Positions 52,916 through 62,509 of a DNA stretch of 64,000 nt are shown in pieces. A model generated the notes under the pieces. It had not been told where the DNA came from and ran no database searches. It saw only the letters and a list, made by a program, of their open reading frames with translations. Each line of letters begins with the position of its first letter. Within the stretch, counting starts at the first letter, position 1. Both the position numbers and the translations under genes were made by a program. Source of the stretch: Pontixanthobacter aquaemixtae (GTDB taxonomy: Bacteria > Pseudomonadota > Alphaproteobacteria > Sphingomonadales > Sphingomonadaceae); the NCBI RefSeq assembly GCF_009827395.1, contig NZ_WTYX01000001.1:933712-997711 (forward strand), written 5' to 3'.

Positions 52916-53884
52916 ATGCTTCGAATTCTTACCAATATCGATCTGATGGTCCGCTTGCTGATCCTCGCCATCGCGCTTGCGACGGTGTTTCCAGCGGTGG
53001 GAACTGGTCGCGAGATTGCCCAAGTGATCTCGAATATCGGGATATTCTCCCTGTTCTTTCTGAATGGTGTGCGTCTGTCGCGCGGAGAGGTGCTTGCCGG
53101 GATCGGCAATTGGCGTTTGCTGCTGCCGCTGACCCTCTGGTGCTTTGGAGCAATGGCGCTGGCGGGTTGGGGGCTTTCTGCTTTGGGGGAGGGAGTGCTT
53201 CCCGCATTTGTAGCGCTGGGCTTGCTCTACCTTGGCGTACTGCCATCGACGGTACAATCAGCCACGGCCTATACCTCGATCGCCGGTGGAAATGTGGCGA
53301 GCTCGGTGGTGTCGGCGGCATTGCTCAACATTATCGGCGTGTTTATCAGCGCGCCGATCTTCGCATGGCTGAGCGGTGGAGCGCTTGTGCAGCTTGGTCC
53401 GGAAGGGGTGTTCAAGATATTCATAATTGTTCTGCTGCCATTTGCGATGGGGCAGATCTTACAGACCCGCCTGCAAATTTGGCTGGGCGCGCATCCGTCT
53501 TTGGTTGGCTGGATGGACCGCATTGCAATTGCAATCGCGGTCTATGTCGCGTTCTCAGGCGCGGTCGAACAAGGTCTGTGGAGCAAGCTTGATCCCGCTG
53601 GTTGGGGCTGGCTTGTGCTTATCATCGGCGCATTTCTGGCATTCGGATTTGCAGGAGCATGGATCCTCTCGCGCGGCTTGGCGCTTGCGCCGGAGGATCG
53701 AATTTCTTTCACATTCGCGGGTGCCCATAAGAGCCTGGCAATGGGTGCTCCGCTCGCACTGGTGCTGTTCACGCCGGAATCAGCAGGGATGCTGCTGGTT
53801 CCGTTGCTTCTATACCACCTGCTGCAATTGGTCGTATCGGCACCGCTGGCTAAGCGTTTTTCGAATTCGCTTCGTCGGCTGTAG
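52916..53884 (+). CDS. Bile acid:sodium symporter (SBF-like) family transporter
   Basis: About 322 aa with roughly ten TM helices. The family core LYLGVLPSTVQSATAYTSIAGGNVASSVV, and later FAGAHKSLAMGAPLA, match the SBF-like (PF13593) branch of the BASS superfamily. Bacterial substrates are mostly unknown organic anions. ATG 52916 gives the usual short N-terminus; a GTG 39 nt earlier is possible. The 3' end overlaps the convergent DUF475 gene by 35 bases. Confidence 0.88.
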   Translation: MLRILTNIDLMVRLLILAIALATVFPAVGTGREIAQVISNIGIFSLFFLNGVRLSRGEVLAGIGNWRLLLPLTLWCFGAMALAGWGLSALGEGVLPAFVALGLLYLGVLPSTVQSATAYTSIAGGNVASSVVSAALLNIIGVFISAPIFAWLSGGALVQLGPEGVFKIFIIVLLPFAMGQILQTRLQIWLGAHPSLVGWMDRIAIAIAVYVAFSGAVEQGLWSKLDPAGWGWLVLIIGAFLAFGFAGAWILSRGLALAPEDRISFTFAGAHKSLAMGAPLALVLFTPESAGMLLVPLLLYHLLQLVVSAPLAKRFSNSLRRL

Positions 53885-54923
53885 GCTCATTCTTGTTGGT
53901 CCGGATCGACCACCAAAGTGAAAGGCCGATAAGCATTGCTCCGATCAAGCCGGTGATCGTTTCGGGAATATGGAATTTCGCCGAAGCCAGCATGATACCG
54001 CCGAGCACGATGATCGCCCAGAATGCGCCATGTTCGAGAAATCTGTACTGCGCCAATGTTCCTTGCTTGACCAAATGAATGGTCATCGAGCGGACAAACA
54101 TTGCGCCGATGGATAGGCCCAACGCGATCACGATCATGTTGTTCGACAGCGCAAAGGCACCGATCACACCGTCAAAGCTAAACGATGCGTCGAGCACGTT
54201 GAGGTAAAGGAACCCGCCGAGGCCGCTGCGCACAACCGCGCCTTGGAGCTTGGCTGCCTCTTCCTTCATTTCCAATATGGTGTTGATCCCTTCAACCGCG
54301 ATGAAGGTGACAAGCCCCAATATGCCGGAAATCAGAAATGTGAGCGCGTCCGCAGGGTCGAGCAAAGTGGAAATTCCCCACATTACCAACAGCAAAAGGG
54401 CAATCTCTGCTGCAGGCAGTGCAGCGAATTTCGATAGCTGTTTCTCGACCAAGCCGATCCAGTGAATGTCTTTTTCCAGATCGAAGAAGAATTTCAGGCC
54501 GACCATAGCGAGAAATGCCCCGCCGAAACCGGCAATTCCGACATGCGCAGAACTGACAATTCTTTCATATTCGACCGGATCGTTGAGCGACAGATCAATG
54601 GTTTCGAGCGGGCCCAGCCCGGCAGCGATAGCGACAATCGCCAAGGGAAAGACAATCCGCATGCCGAACACAGCAAAGGCAATACCCCAGGTGAGGAAGC
54701 GCCTTTGCCAGATGTCGCTCATGTCCTTGAGAACGGATGCGTTGACCACCGCATTGTCGAAGCTCAGCGAAATTTCGAGAACCGACAGGACAATCACGAT
54801 CCACAATAGCGATGCGGTCCCCGCAATGGTGCCGGTGCTGGTCCAGCCATACCAAATGGCAAGGCCAAGGCAGACCAGCGTGAACAGGAACGAAAATTTG
54901 TAATAACGGAGAAGGGTTTGCAT
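53850..54923 (-). CDS. DUF475 (TerC-like) integral membrane protein
   Basis: 357 aa with about nine TM helices. The DUF475/TerC pattern has repeated acidic membrane motifs: LSVLEISLSFDNAVVNASVL in the first half and LNVLDASFSFDGVIGAFALS in the second, an internal duplication as in metal-ion TerC proteins. Relatives are linked to tellurite or metal stress and to metal export. The stop lies inside the transporter gene on the other strand. ATG 54923 follows GGAG on the minus strand. Confidence 0.9.
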   Translation of the reverse strand: MQTLLRYYKFSFLFTLVCLGLAIWYGWTSTGTIAGTASLLWIVIVLSVLEISLSFDNAVVNASVLKDMSDIWQRRFLTWGIAFAVFGMRIVFPLAIVAIAAGLGPLETIDLSLNDPVEYERIVSSAHVGIAGFGGAFLAMVGLKFFFDLEKDIHWIGLVEKQLSKFAALPAAEIALLLLVMWGISTLLDPADALTFLISGILGLVTFIAVEGINTILEMKEEAAKLQGAVVRSGLGGFLYLNVLDASFSFDGVIGAFALSNNMIVIALGLSIGAMFVRSMTIHLVKQGTLAQYRFLEHGAFWAIIVLGGIMLASAKFHIPETITGLIGAMLIGLSLWWSIRTNKNEPTADEANSKNA

Positions 54924-54988
54924 GCGTAACGCCTATGGTTGCAATCGCAGCCAGCTAGAGAAAACCTCTCGCCGCCGCAATTGGCCGA

Positions 54989-55861
54989 TTATTTTTTGGG
55001 TTGGTATGTTTGCGCTTCGCCCGGGAAGCTGCGATCGCGCACTTCGCTGGCGTAGCTTTCGACAGTTTTCTCGATCATCGATGCGATGTCGTCATACTTC
55101 TTCACGAAGCGCGGTACGCGCTCGAACATGCCGAGCATGTCTTCGGTGACAAGCACCTGACCATCGCACTGCGCGGATGCCCCGATGCCGATTGTGGGAC
55201 AGGCGATGGCTTTGGTCACTTCGATGGCAATTGGTTCTACGACGCCTTCTATTACCACGGCAAATGCCCCGGCATCGTCCAACGCCTTTGCGTCATTCAC
55301 GATCTTGTCGGCCTCACTCTCGCTGCGGCCGCGAGCCATATAGCCACCCAGAACGTTTACGGCCTGAGGGGTAAGGCCGACATGTCCCATCACCGGAATG
55401 CCGCGCTTGTTCAGAAACTCCACGGTTTCTGCCATGGCTTCGCCGCCTTCCAGCTTAACCGCAGCAGCCCCTGTTTCCTTGAGCAAGTAAGACGCGCTTT
55501 CAAAAGCTTGCTCTTTCGACGCTTCGTAGGATCCGAAAGGCAAATCGACCACAACCACCGAATGATAGCTGCCGCGAACTACGGCAGCACCATGATTGGC
55601 CATCATTTCCAAAGTCACCGGAATTGTCGAAGGCAGGCCGTAAATAACCTGGCCGAGTGAATCGCCGACCAGCAAGAGATCACAATGCGCATCCAGCAAT
55701 TGCGCCTGACGGGCCGTGTAGGCCGTCAGCATTACCAATGGCTCTTCGGTTACGCCGTCCACTTTCCGCCGCCGGATTTTCGGCACCGTCAGGCGCTTCA
55801 TCGGCGCCGGAGTGGGGTTCGCGCGGCTTGTGGATGTATCGAGCTGAAAGGTCGTAGACAT
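54989..55861 (-). CDS. panB: 3-methyl-2-oxobutanoate hydroxymethyltransferase
   Basis: First step of pantothenate/CoA synthesis: hydroxymethyl transfer from methylene-THF to 2-oxoisovalerate giving ketopantoate. It has 290 aa. Mg ligands lie in [10 protein letters not shown] and [24 protein letters not shown] and the catalytic region [11 protein letters not shown] followed by IGIGAS are typical. The substrate is the transaminated form of Val, linking loosely to the BCKDH operon. No panC follows; DUF475 is next on the strand after 65 nt. Confidence 0.93.
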   Translation of the reverse strand: MSTTFQLDTSTSRANPTPAPMKRLTVPKIRRRKVDGVTEEPLVMLTAYTARQAQLLDAHCDLLLVGDSLGQVIYGLPSTIPVTLEMMANHGAAVVRGSYHSVVVVDLPFGSYEASKEQAFESASYLLKETGAAAVKLEGGEAMAETVEFLNKRGIPVMGHVGLTPQAVNVLGGYMARGRSESEADKIVNDAKALDDAGAFAVVIEGVVEPIAIEVTKAIACPTIGIGASAQCDGQVLVTEDMLGMFERVPRFVKKYDDIASMIEKTVESYASEVRDRSFPGEAQTYQPKK

Positions 55862-55885
55862 TTCACGCTTCTAGCCGAGTCGTGG

Positions 55886-55897
55886 ATTTGCGCAAAT
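55886..55897 (+). repeat. 12-bp palindrome in the panB / NSS transporter divergent region
   Basis: ATTTGCGCAAAT, perfect palindrome 25 nt upstream of panB. Possible operator. Confidence 0.3.
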
Positions 55898-55975
55898 GGT
55901 TGCTCGACTAGGGCCGGGATTCAGGGCAAAAGCGCGGTGAGAAGTCGGCGCAGAGCCGCTCGGGAGAAGATTACA

Positions 55976-57409
55976 ATGGTTTCTACGGCAGGCACCCAAT
56001 CGGGTGAACAAGGCTGGTCCTCACGCTCAGCATTCATCCTTGCAGCGGTCGGCGCTGCGGTTGGTTTGGGCAATATCTGGCGTTTTCCGACACTGGCTGG
56101 TGAGAGCGGGGGCGGGGCATTCGTTCTCGTTTATATCGGCTTTGTGGTGCTGCTCGGCCTGCCGCTGGTCCTTTCCGAGATTATGTTGGGCCGCGCGGGT
56201 GGAGAGGACGCGATTGGATCGGTAGAAAATGTTGCCAGGGAATCGGGAGTATCGACCCGTTGGAAAGGGTTGGGCGCGCTACAGATTACCAGTGGTTTCC
56301 TTATCCTGTCCTTCTATTCGGTGGTTGCCGGTTGGGTGATCAACTATGTCTATCTGGCAGGCGGTGACTTCCTCGGCGCGGTAATGTCGGGAGATGTTTT
56401 TGCCGGGGCATTTGCGGGCGAAACGCAAGACCAGATAACCGGGCGTATGGGTGATCTGTTTGCCGATCCGACCCGGTTAATCATTCTGCATGCGATCTTC
56501 ATGGCGGCGACTATCTGGATTGTGGCCAGCGGTGTGCATGACGGCATTGAAAAGGCTGCGACATGGCTGATGCCGGCATTTTTTGTGCTGCTCGTCATCA
56601 TCACGATCTACGGCGCATTAACCGGCAACTTTGGCGAAGCGGTTGCGTTCCTGTTCACTCCTGATTTCAGCAAGCTGTCACCGGTGGTTCTGAACGAAGC
56701 TCTTGGTCAGGCGCTGTTTTCGCTGAGCCTCGCCGCTGGTGGGCTGCTGACATACGGTGCCTATGTCTCGAAAGACGTCAATCTCGCCCCGACAGCGGGT
56801 ATGATTGCGATGGCGGATACGACGGTTGCGATCCTTGCCGGTTTGATGATTTTCCCGATCGTCTTCGCTGTTGGTCTCGACCCGGCAGGTGGTCCGGCTC
56901 TGATTTTCCAGACGCTTCCGGTGGCATTCAATGAAATGCCGGCAGGCGCGTTGGTCGGCTTTGTGTTCTTTATCCTGATTTTCTTCGCGGCGCTGACCAG
57001 CTCTATCTCGCTGCTTGAGGGGCCAACCGCATGGGTGATCGATAAAACAGGCTGGGCGCGGAAGAAGGCCGCAATTGTGGTTGGCCTGGTCGCGTTCGCA
57101 ATCGGTGTCACCTGCGCATTGGGATATAATGTCTGGTCAGAAGTACGGCCGCTCGGCTTCTGGAATATTTTCGCGGAAACCGACATTCTCGACACGCTGG
57201 ACGGGTTTACCGGCAAGATCATGCTGCCGCTTGGCGCGTTGTTGGTCGCGCTCTTCGTTGGTTGGCGTGCCGATGCCAATATGGTGAAAGCCCAAACCGG
57301 ATTGTCGGACGGAATGTTCCTTGTCTGGCGTTTCCTGGTCGCCTGGGCAGCGCCCATCGCGGTATCTCTGGTGCTGCTGTTTGGACTGGTTCCGGGCCTG
57401 CTCGGCTAA
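55976..57409 (+). CDS. Neurotransmitter:sodium symporter (NSS) family transporter
   Basis: A 477-aa LeuT-fold carrier with about 12 TM helices, importing amino acids or similar with Na. TM1 carries the family signature AAVGAAVGLGNIWRFPTLAGESGGGAFV; later VVLNEALGQALFSLSLAAGGLLTYGAYVSKD (TM6) and LTSSISLLEGPTAWVID (TM8) are conserved. GGGAGAAG is six bases before ATG 55976. The upstream frame into panB is not coding. A hairpin follows at 57434-57459. Confidence 0.93.
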   Translation: MVSTAGTQSGEQGWSSRSAFILAAVGAAVGLGNIWRFPTLAGESGGGAFVLVYIGFVVLLGLPLVLSEIMLGRAGGEDAIGSVENVARESGVSTRWKGLGALQITSGFLILSFYSVVAGWVINYVYLAGGDFLGAVMSGDVFAGAFAGETQDQITGRMGDLFADPTRLIILHAIFMAATIWIVASGVHDGIEKAATWLMPAFFVLLVIITIYGALTGNFGEAVAFLFTPDFSKLSPVVLNEALGQALFSLSLAAGGLLTYGAYVSKDVNLAPTAGMIAMADTTVAILAGLMIFPIVFAVGLDPAGGPALIFQTLPVAFNEMPAGALVGFVFFILIFFAALTSSISLLEGPTAWVIDKTGWARKKAAIVVGLVAFAIGVTCALGYNVWSEVRPLGFWNIFAETDILDTLDGFTGKIMLPLGALLVALFVGWRADANMVKAQTGLSDGMFLVWRFLVAWAAPIAVSLVLLFGLVPGLLG

Positions 57410-57423
57410 CGAAGTTTTCAGGG

Positions 57424-57459
57424 AAAAAGGAGAAGGCCGCTTCTGGGAAGAGGCGGCCT
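57424..57459 (-). terminator. Terminator at the end of the pst-pho operon
   Basis: The hairpin AGGCCGC/GCGGCCT (57434-57459) with a partly paired loop is followed on the minus strand by TCTCCTTTTT, 35 nt after the phoB stop. It may also slow the convergent NSS transcript. Confidence 0.65.
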
Positions 57460-57493
57460 GTCCATTCTCTGTGGTCTTGTAAGTCGAGGGGAC

Positions 57494-58180
57494 TTAGCTT
57501 TCTAGCGCATAGCCCGCGGATCGAACGGTCCGGATCGGATCGGACCCGCTTTCGTCAGCAATCGCTTTGCGCAGCCGCCTGATATGCACGTCCACCGTGC
57601 GTAGTTCGATATCGCTGCCTGTTCCCCAAACGCCGTCGAGCAATTGGTTTCTGGAGAAAACCCGCCCGGGGCTTTCCATGAAAAACTGCAAAAGGCGGTA
57701 CTCGGTAGGGCCCAGCTTGATGGGGGTTCCGCTGCGCATAACCTTATGCGCGACGGGATCCAGCGTGATGTCGCCTACTTTTACGGATTCGCCGGCAAGT
57801 ACAGGGCGAATACGCCGCATTACGGCAGCAACGCGGGCAAGAAGCTCTCTCGGAGAAAATGGCTTGGTCACATAGTCGTCAGCACCGGTATCGAGTCCGC
57901 GGATCCGGTCGTCTTCATCCTCACGCGCAGTGAGCATGATGATCGGCACGTGGCTGGTTTCTTTTGACCGCCTCAGCCTGCGGCATACTTCGATCCCGCT
58001 CGTGCCTTCGATCATCCAGTCGAGAATGATGAGATCCGGTTTGTCTTCGGCAGCCAGGACCAACGCTTCGTCGCCGTCAGCTGTGCAGCGAACCGAATAG
58101 CCTTCTTTCTCGAAGCGATATTCAAGCAATTCCGACAGAGCCGGATCGTCTTCAACAATGAGCAATTGTGCTATCGGCAT
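57494..58180 (-). CDS. phoB: Phosphate regulon response regulator PhoB
   Basis: 228 aa. Receiver domain with D54 (LIILDWMIEG) and the PhoB TAREDEDDRIRGLDTGADDYVTKPFSPRE segment; winged-helix DNA-binding domain with GPTEYRLLQFFMESPGRVFSR and RTVDVHIRRLRKAI. Activates genes with Pho boxes when phosphate is short. Last gene of pstC-pstA-pstB-phoU-phoB; its kinase phoR lies upstream of the operon. Confidence 0.96.
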   Translation of the reverse strand: MPIAQLLIVEDDPALSELLEYRFEKEGYSVRCTADGDEALVLAAEDKPDLIILDWMIEGTSGIEVCRRLRRSKETSHVPIIMLTAREDEDDRIRGLDTGADDYVTKPFSPRELLARVAAVMRRIRPVLAGESVKVGDITLDPVAHKVMRSGTPIKLGPTEYRLLQFFMESPGRVFSRNQLLDGVWGTGSDIELRTVDVHIRRLRKAIADESGSDPIRTVRSAGYALES

Positions 58181-58240
58181 GGCGTGAGCCCCTAGCAGAC
58201 TTTGTGTTACAGTCTTGTGTCAGGCAGCGCGAAATGTCGC

Positions 58241-58912
58241 CTAACCGTCATCCTCGTCAGGAGGATAAGAGCCTGTCGCGGCATAGTGGACCATCTCGGC
58301 AACATTGGTTGCGTGATCGCCAATCCGCTCGATATTTCTTGCAACAAACAGCAATTGCGCAGCGCTAGAGATCGTGGCTGGATTCTCCATCATATAGCTG
58401 ACAACATTGCGGAAGATGCTGTTGTAGAACGCATCGACCTTATGGTCAGCCGCGATCACTTCGCGCGCCAAAACGGCATCACGTGCGGCGTAGGCCATGA
58501 GTACATCATGGACCATTTCCGCGGCAAGCTCTCCCATTGCAGGCAGCAGGGTAAGCGGTTCGAAATGCTTGCGTTCCTCGACTTCGCTCACTCGTTTTGC
58601 GATGTTCTTGGAATAGTCGCCGATCCTCTCGACAACACCGGCGATTTTCAGTGCTGCAATGACTTCCCGTAGATCGTCCGCCATCGGTGCGCGCAAAGCG
58701 ATGATCCTGACGGCCAGCTTGTCTACTTCGGATTCGAGCGCATCGATTTTCTTGTCGCGTTTGGCGACATCTTTGGCCAGCTTTGCATCGCCATTGATCA
58801 TGGCTTCCAGCGATTCCTGAATCGACAGCTCGGCCAAGCCGCCCATTTCAGCAATCAGGCCGCGCAAACGGGTGATGTCTTCATCAAATGCTTTGACTGT
58901 ATGCTCGTTCAT
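58241..58912 (-). CDS. phoU: Phosphate transport system regulator PhoU
   Basis: A 223-aa two-bundle helical protein that conveys Pst status to PhoR and represses the regulon when phosphate is ample. Two PhoU repeats are visible, each with the acidic metal-site pattern (AKRDKKIDALESEVDKLA and EVIAADHKVDAFYNSIFR). The ATG overlaps the pstB stop (TAATG). phoB follows after 60 nt. Confidence 0.95.
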   Translation of the reverse strand: MNEHTVKAFDEDITRLRGLIAEMGGLAELSIQESLEAMINGDAKLAKDVAKRDKKIDALESEVDKLAVRIIALRAPMADDLREVIAALKIAGVVERIGDYSKNIAKRVSEVEERKHFEPLTLLPAMGELAAEMVHDVLMAYAARDAVLAREVIAADHKVDAFYNSIFRNVVSYMMENPATISSAAQLLFVARNIERIGDHATNVAEMVHYAATGSYPPDEDDG

Positions 58913-59703
58913 TAGCCGTACCGTCCCGTGATATAGTCCTGTGTCTGCTGTTCTAGCGGATTGGTGAATATGTCGGAAGTGCGCCCATATTCCACGACTT
59001 GGCCGAGATGGAAGAACGCCGTGCGCTGCGACACGCGTGCCGCTTGCTGCATCGAGTGCGTAACGATCACGATCGCATAATTGCCGTTCAGATCAGCGAT
59101 CAGTTCTTCGATCTTGGCCGTCGCAATCGGATCGAGCGCCGAACATGGTTCGTCCATCAGAATGACTTCCGGATCGACCGCGATTGCCCGGGCGATGCAG
59201 AGCCGCTGTTGCTGACCGCCCGATAGAGCGGTGCCGCTATCGCTCAACCGGTCTTTCACTTCGTTCCAAAGGCCGGCACGCGTCAAAGAACGTTCGACGA
59301 TTTCGTCGAGTTCTTCTTTGCCCTGCGCGATTCCGTGAATTTTAGGGCCGTAAGCAATGTTGTCGTAGATAGATTTGGGGAACGGGTTGGGTTTCTGGAA
59401 AACCATTCCGACCCGCGCGCGCAGTTGCACAACGTCCATCTTTGAGCGGTAAATATCTTCACCATCAAGTGTAATTTCGCCCTCGACACGCGCGGTGGGG
59501 ATCGTGTCATTCATGCGGTTGAGTGCACGCAGGAATGTCGACTTTCCGCAGCCCGAGGGACCGATGAACGATGTCACATATTTTGACGGGATTTCGATCG
59601 ACACATTGTCGATGGCCTTTTTGTCCGAATAGTACACGGACACATCCTTCGCGTTCATCTTCGCGTCGGTGGCTTCCAGATTGGGGTGTATTACAGTCAC
59701 CAT
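58912..59703 (-). CDS. pstB: Phosphate ABC transporter ATPase PstB
   Basis: 263 aa. Walker [10 protein letters not shown] at residues 48-56, Q-loop [15 protein letters not shown] (the PstB hallmark), signature ALSGGQQQR and Walker [14 protein letters not shown]. Powers high-affinity phosphate import with PstA/PstC. It overlaps pstA by seven bases and phoU by one. Confidence 0.97.
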   Translation of the reverse strand: MVTVIHPNLEATDAKMNAKDVSVYYSDKKAIDNVSIEIPSKYVTSFIGPSGCGKSTFLRALNRMNDTIPTARVEGEITLDGEDIYRSKMDVVQLRARVGMVFQKPNPFPKSIYDNIAYGPKIHGIAQGKEELDEIVERSLTRAGLWNEVKDRLSDSGTALSGGQQQRLCIARAIAVDPEVILMDEPCSALDPIATAKIEELIADLNGNYAIVIVTHSMQQAARVSQRTAFFHLGQVVEYGRTSDIFTNPLEQQTQDYITGRYG

Positions 59704-60962
59704 TTCTTCTCGAATTTGTTGCGAAGGTAGATTGCGAGGCCGTTCATCAATAGCAGGAACAGCAAGAGGACGATAATAGCAGCCGAAGTCCGTTCTACGA
59801 AACCTCGGTCGACTTCATCGGACCAGAGGAAAATCTGCATCGGCAAGACCGTTGCGGGCGAGGTTAGCCCTTCCGGCGGCGTGCCGACAAACAGCCGCAT
59901 CCCGATCATCAGTAGCGGTGCAGTTTCGCCCAAGGCGCGCGCCATACCGATAATAGTTCCGGTGAGGATGCCGGGCAGGGCGAGCGGCAACACGTGATGG
60001 AACACGACTTGAACCGGTGAAGCGCCCACCGCCAATGCGCCATCGCGAATGGACGGCGGCACAGCCTTGATAGCGTTACGTCCCGAGATAACGATTACCG
60101 GCAATGTCATCAGCGCCAGCGTCATACCGCCGATAATGGGGGTTGATCTCAGATTGGGGAACAAAGTCAGGAAAACCGCCAATCCGAGCAAGCCGAAAAT
60201 GATAGAGGGAACCGCAGCCAAATTGTTGATCGAAAGCTCGATAAAGTCCGTCCAACGGTTTTTCGGCGCGTATTCCTCCAGATAGAGTGCAGCCATGACG
60301 CCAATCGGAAAGGCGAGCAACAAGGTCACGATCATCGTCAACGCCGACCCTTTGAGCGCCCCCCAGATGCCTGCAGATTGCGGATCGGTTGCATCGGCAC
60401 GCTTCAGGAAGCCGAGGTCCAGTCGCTTCTCTAGCTTGCCTTCGCTTTGCAGCCGCTCGGCAATGGGGCGAAGTTCGGGAACACCTTCGCCTTCAAGCGC
60501 CGCAGCGAGCCCCGGCGATGCCGGTAGCCAGAAAGTGGTTTCGCGCTGCAACAGCGCCGGATCGGCAATGATCTGCTGCGCAACTTCGCGCCAGGCGTTG
60601 GGGCTGAGTTCCTCGGCACCATCGGCCCCCAGAGCAGTTTCGGCATAGACCTGAACCGCGTCGGCCAAACCCTGTGTTTCCAGGCGTTGTTCCGCGTCCA
60701 CTTGCGCCAGAACAGCAGGATCGCCCGAGATGCCGGTCTCCGACAATGCCATTGGCACAGCCAGCTCGGCACGTTGAAAGCCGCCAATCCCGTTCACCGT
60801 CATGGTGAAAAGCAGGAATGCCAGCACGAAGACCGAAAACAGGACTGCGGCCAGACCTGCAAATTTGAACCGGCGTTCGGCCGCGTAGCGCTTCTTCAAG
60901 CGCGCTTCAAACGCCGCGTTTCGCGTGGGCATATTGGGCAGAGATGCTGCGGTGTCACTCAT
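59697..60962 (-). CDS. pstA: Phosphate ABC transporter permease PstA, long form
   Basis: 421 aa. The C-terminal 250 residues are the standard PstA permease ([37 protein letters not shown] as the EAA coupling loop). Between TM1 (about 35-58) and TM2 (about 205) lies a periplasmic segment of roughly 140 residues, the DUF3333-type insert known in alphaproteobacteria. ATG 60962 overlaps the pstC end by eight bases. Confidence 0.93.
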   Translation of the reverse strand: MSDTAASLPNMPTRNAAFEARLKKRYAAERRFKFAGLAAVLFSVFVLAFLLFTMTVNGIGGFQRAELAVPMALSETGISGDPAVLAQVDAEQRLETQGLADAVQVYAETALGADGAEELSPNAWREVAQQIIADPALLQRETTFWLPASPGLAAALEGEGVPELRPIAERLQSEGKLEKRLDLGFLKRADATDPQSAGIWGALKGSALTMIVTLLLAFPIGVMAALYLEEYAPKNRWTDFIELSINNLAAVPSIIFGLLGLAVFLTLFPNLRSTPIIGGMTLALMTLPVIVISGRNAIKAVPPSIRDGALAVGASPVQVVFHHVLPLALPGILTGTIIGMARALGETAPLLMIGMRLFVGTPPEGLTSPATVLPMQIFLWSDEVDRGFVERTSAAIIVLLLFLLLMNGLAIYLRNKFEKKW

Positions 60963-62340
60963 ATGCTTCACGGAACCTCTTCACGACACGCAAGGCAACG
61001 AAGTTCAGTCCCAGCGTCACCATGAACAAGACAAAACCCAGTGCAAATGCACTCAGCGTAGCCGGATGGTCAAAGCTACCTTCACCGGTCAGCATGGCGA
61101 CAATCTGGAAAGTGACTGTGGTCATCGCTTCGAGCGGATTGCCCGTCAGATTGGCCGCCGCACCGGCGGCCATGACCACGATCATCGTTTCGCCAATCGC
61201 ACGGCTGATTGCGAGCATGATGCCTGCGACGATGCCGGGAAGGGCGGCGGGCACCAAGACTTTCTTGATTGTTTCGGATTTGGTCGCGCCCATCGCCAGG
61301 CTGCCATCGCGCATGGCCTGCGGAACCGCCGCAATCGAATCGTCCGCCATCGACGACACGAAAGGAATGATCATAACGCCCATCACCAGGCCTGCGGCGA
61401 GCGCGCTTTCGCTTGAGGCGCCGCTGATACCCACTGCCACCGCCAAGTCGCGAATGAAGGGCGCGACGGTCAGTGCCGCGAAATAACCGTACACAACGGT
61501 TGGCACACCCGCGAGAATCTCTAGCGCGGGCTTGAGCCAGGCGCGCAAACGTTGATCGGCATATTGGGTTAGGTAAATCGCGCTCATAAGGCCAAGCGGG
61601 ATCGCAGCGATCATTGCGATAATCGCGCCGATATAGATCGTTCCCCAGAACAGCGGGATCGCACCAAAGCGCGACGGGTCCGGATTGTCCGGATTGCTCA
61701 TCGGATCGGGACCCCATTGGGTGCCGAACAAGAAGTCGATCGGGCTAACCATCCCGAAGAACCGGAAGGTTTCAAATACCAGACTTACGACGATGCCCAG
61801 CGTGGTCAGGATGGCGACAAGCGAGGCGAGCATCAATGCAGCCATCACTGTCTTCTCAACACGGGTACGCGCTGCAAAATCGGGCTTTAATTGCAAGAAC
61901 GCCCATGTGCCGCACAGGAAGCCGATAATTAGTGTGCTCAGAAAGCCGATCAGATTGTAGAAGCCAATGGCCTCGCGGAAGGGTTCAACCAGTGGCTTCG
62001 CCCCTTCGTTGAACACCGCGTTGGCGGTACCGTTTGCGACAGCATTGGCCTCTCGAAGCAGCGTATCTCGCTGGAATGCGAATTCGGGAAGATCGGCCGC
62101 AGCAGGCGAGGCGAGGACCGATTGCTCTATCAAATGGGGTGATGCGACCATCCAAATCACGATGAAAACGCCCAGCGGGACAAGGATCCACAGGGCGACA
62201 TACCATGCATGATAGGTCGGCAAGGCAGCCAATCTGCCGTTGTCAGCGTTGCTTCGGAATGCCCAGGCGCGCGCACGCGCGACCAGCCAACCGGCCAGCC
62301 CCAAACCGACTGCAAGTAATAGGAGAATGGCTGGCGACAT
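60955..62340 (-). CDS. pstC: Phosphate ABC transporter permease PstC, long form
   Basis: 461 aa. Two extra N-terminal TM helices (within about 1-65) and a periplasmic stretch precede the classical PstC core: FGAIPLFWGTIYIGAIIAMIAAIPLGLMSAIYL, GVPTVVYGYFAAL and the coupling loop SRAIGETMIVVMAAGAAANL. First gene of the operon, with a Pho box 131 nt upstream. No pstS (binding protein) lies next to it. Confidence 0.94.
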   Translation of the reverse strand: MSPAILLLLAVGLGLAGWLVARARAWAFRSNADNGRLAALPTYHAWYVALWILVPLGVFIVIWMVASPHLIEQSVLASPAAADLPEFAFQRDTLLREANAVANGTANAVFNEGAKPLVEPFREAIGFYNLIGFLSTLIIGFLCGTWAFLQLKPDFAARTRVEKTVMAALMLASLVAILTTLGIVVSLVFETFRFFGMVSPIDFLFGTQWGPDPMSNPDNPDPSRFGAIPLFWGTIYIGAIIAMIAAIPLGLMSAIYLTQYADQRLRAWLKPALEILAGVPTVVYGYFAALTVAPFIRDLAVAVGISGASSESALAAGLVMGVMIIPFVSSMADDSIAAVPQAMRDGSLAMGATKSETIKKVLVPAALPGIVAGIMLAISRAIGETMIVVMAAGAAANLTGNPLEAMTTVTFQIVAMLTGEGSFDHPATLSAFALGFVLFMVTLGLNFVALRVVKRFREAYE

Positions 62341-62470
62341 TATCCGAACGGATCCCTAATTCGTAGTGTTCGCTGGAGGCTTAGATCATCAAACGCTGAA
62401 CATGAAGCAATTGGCGCAGAGCGAGGATCGAGAATCGCAAGCCCGTCGCGATCCGCGATGTTTAAGTTTT

Positions 62471-62488
62471 GTGACAATAGCATGACAA
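62471..62488 (-). promoter_or_regulatory. Pho box upstream of pstC
   Basis: Minus strand: TTGTCAT, GCTA, TTGTCAC. Two 7-bp direct repeats with 11-base periodicity, matching the PhoB consensus CTGTCAT-N4-CTGTCAC/T. TAAACA about six bases further could be the -10. It stands between the phoR stop and pstC. Confidence 0.8.
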
Positions 62489-62509
62489 TCGCCCCGAATG
62501 ACTTTGAGG

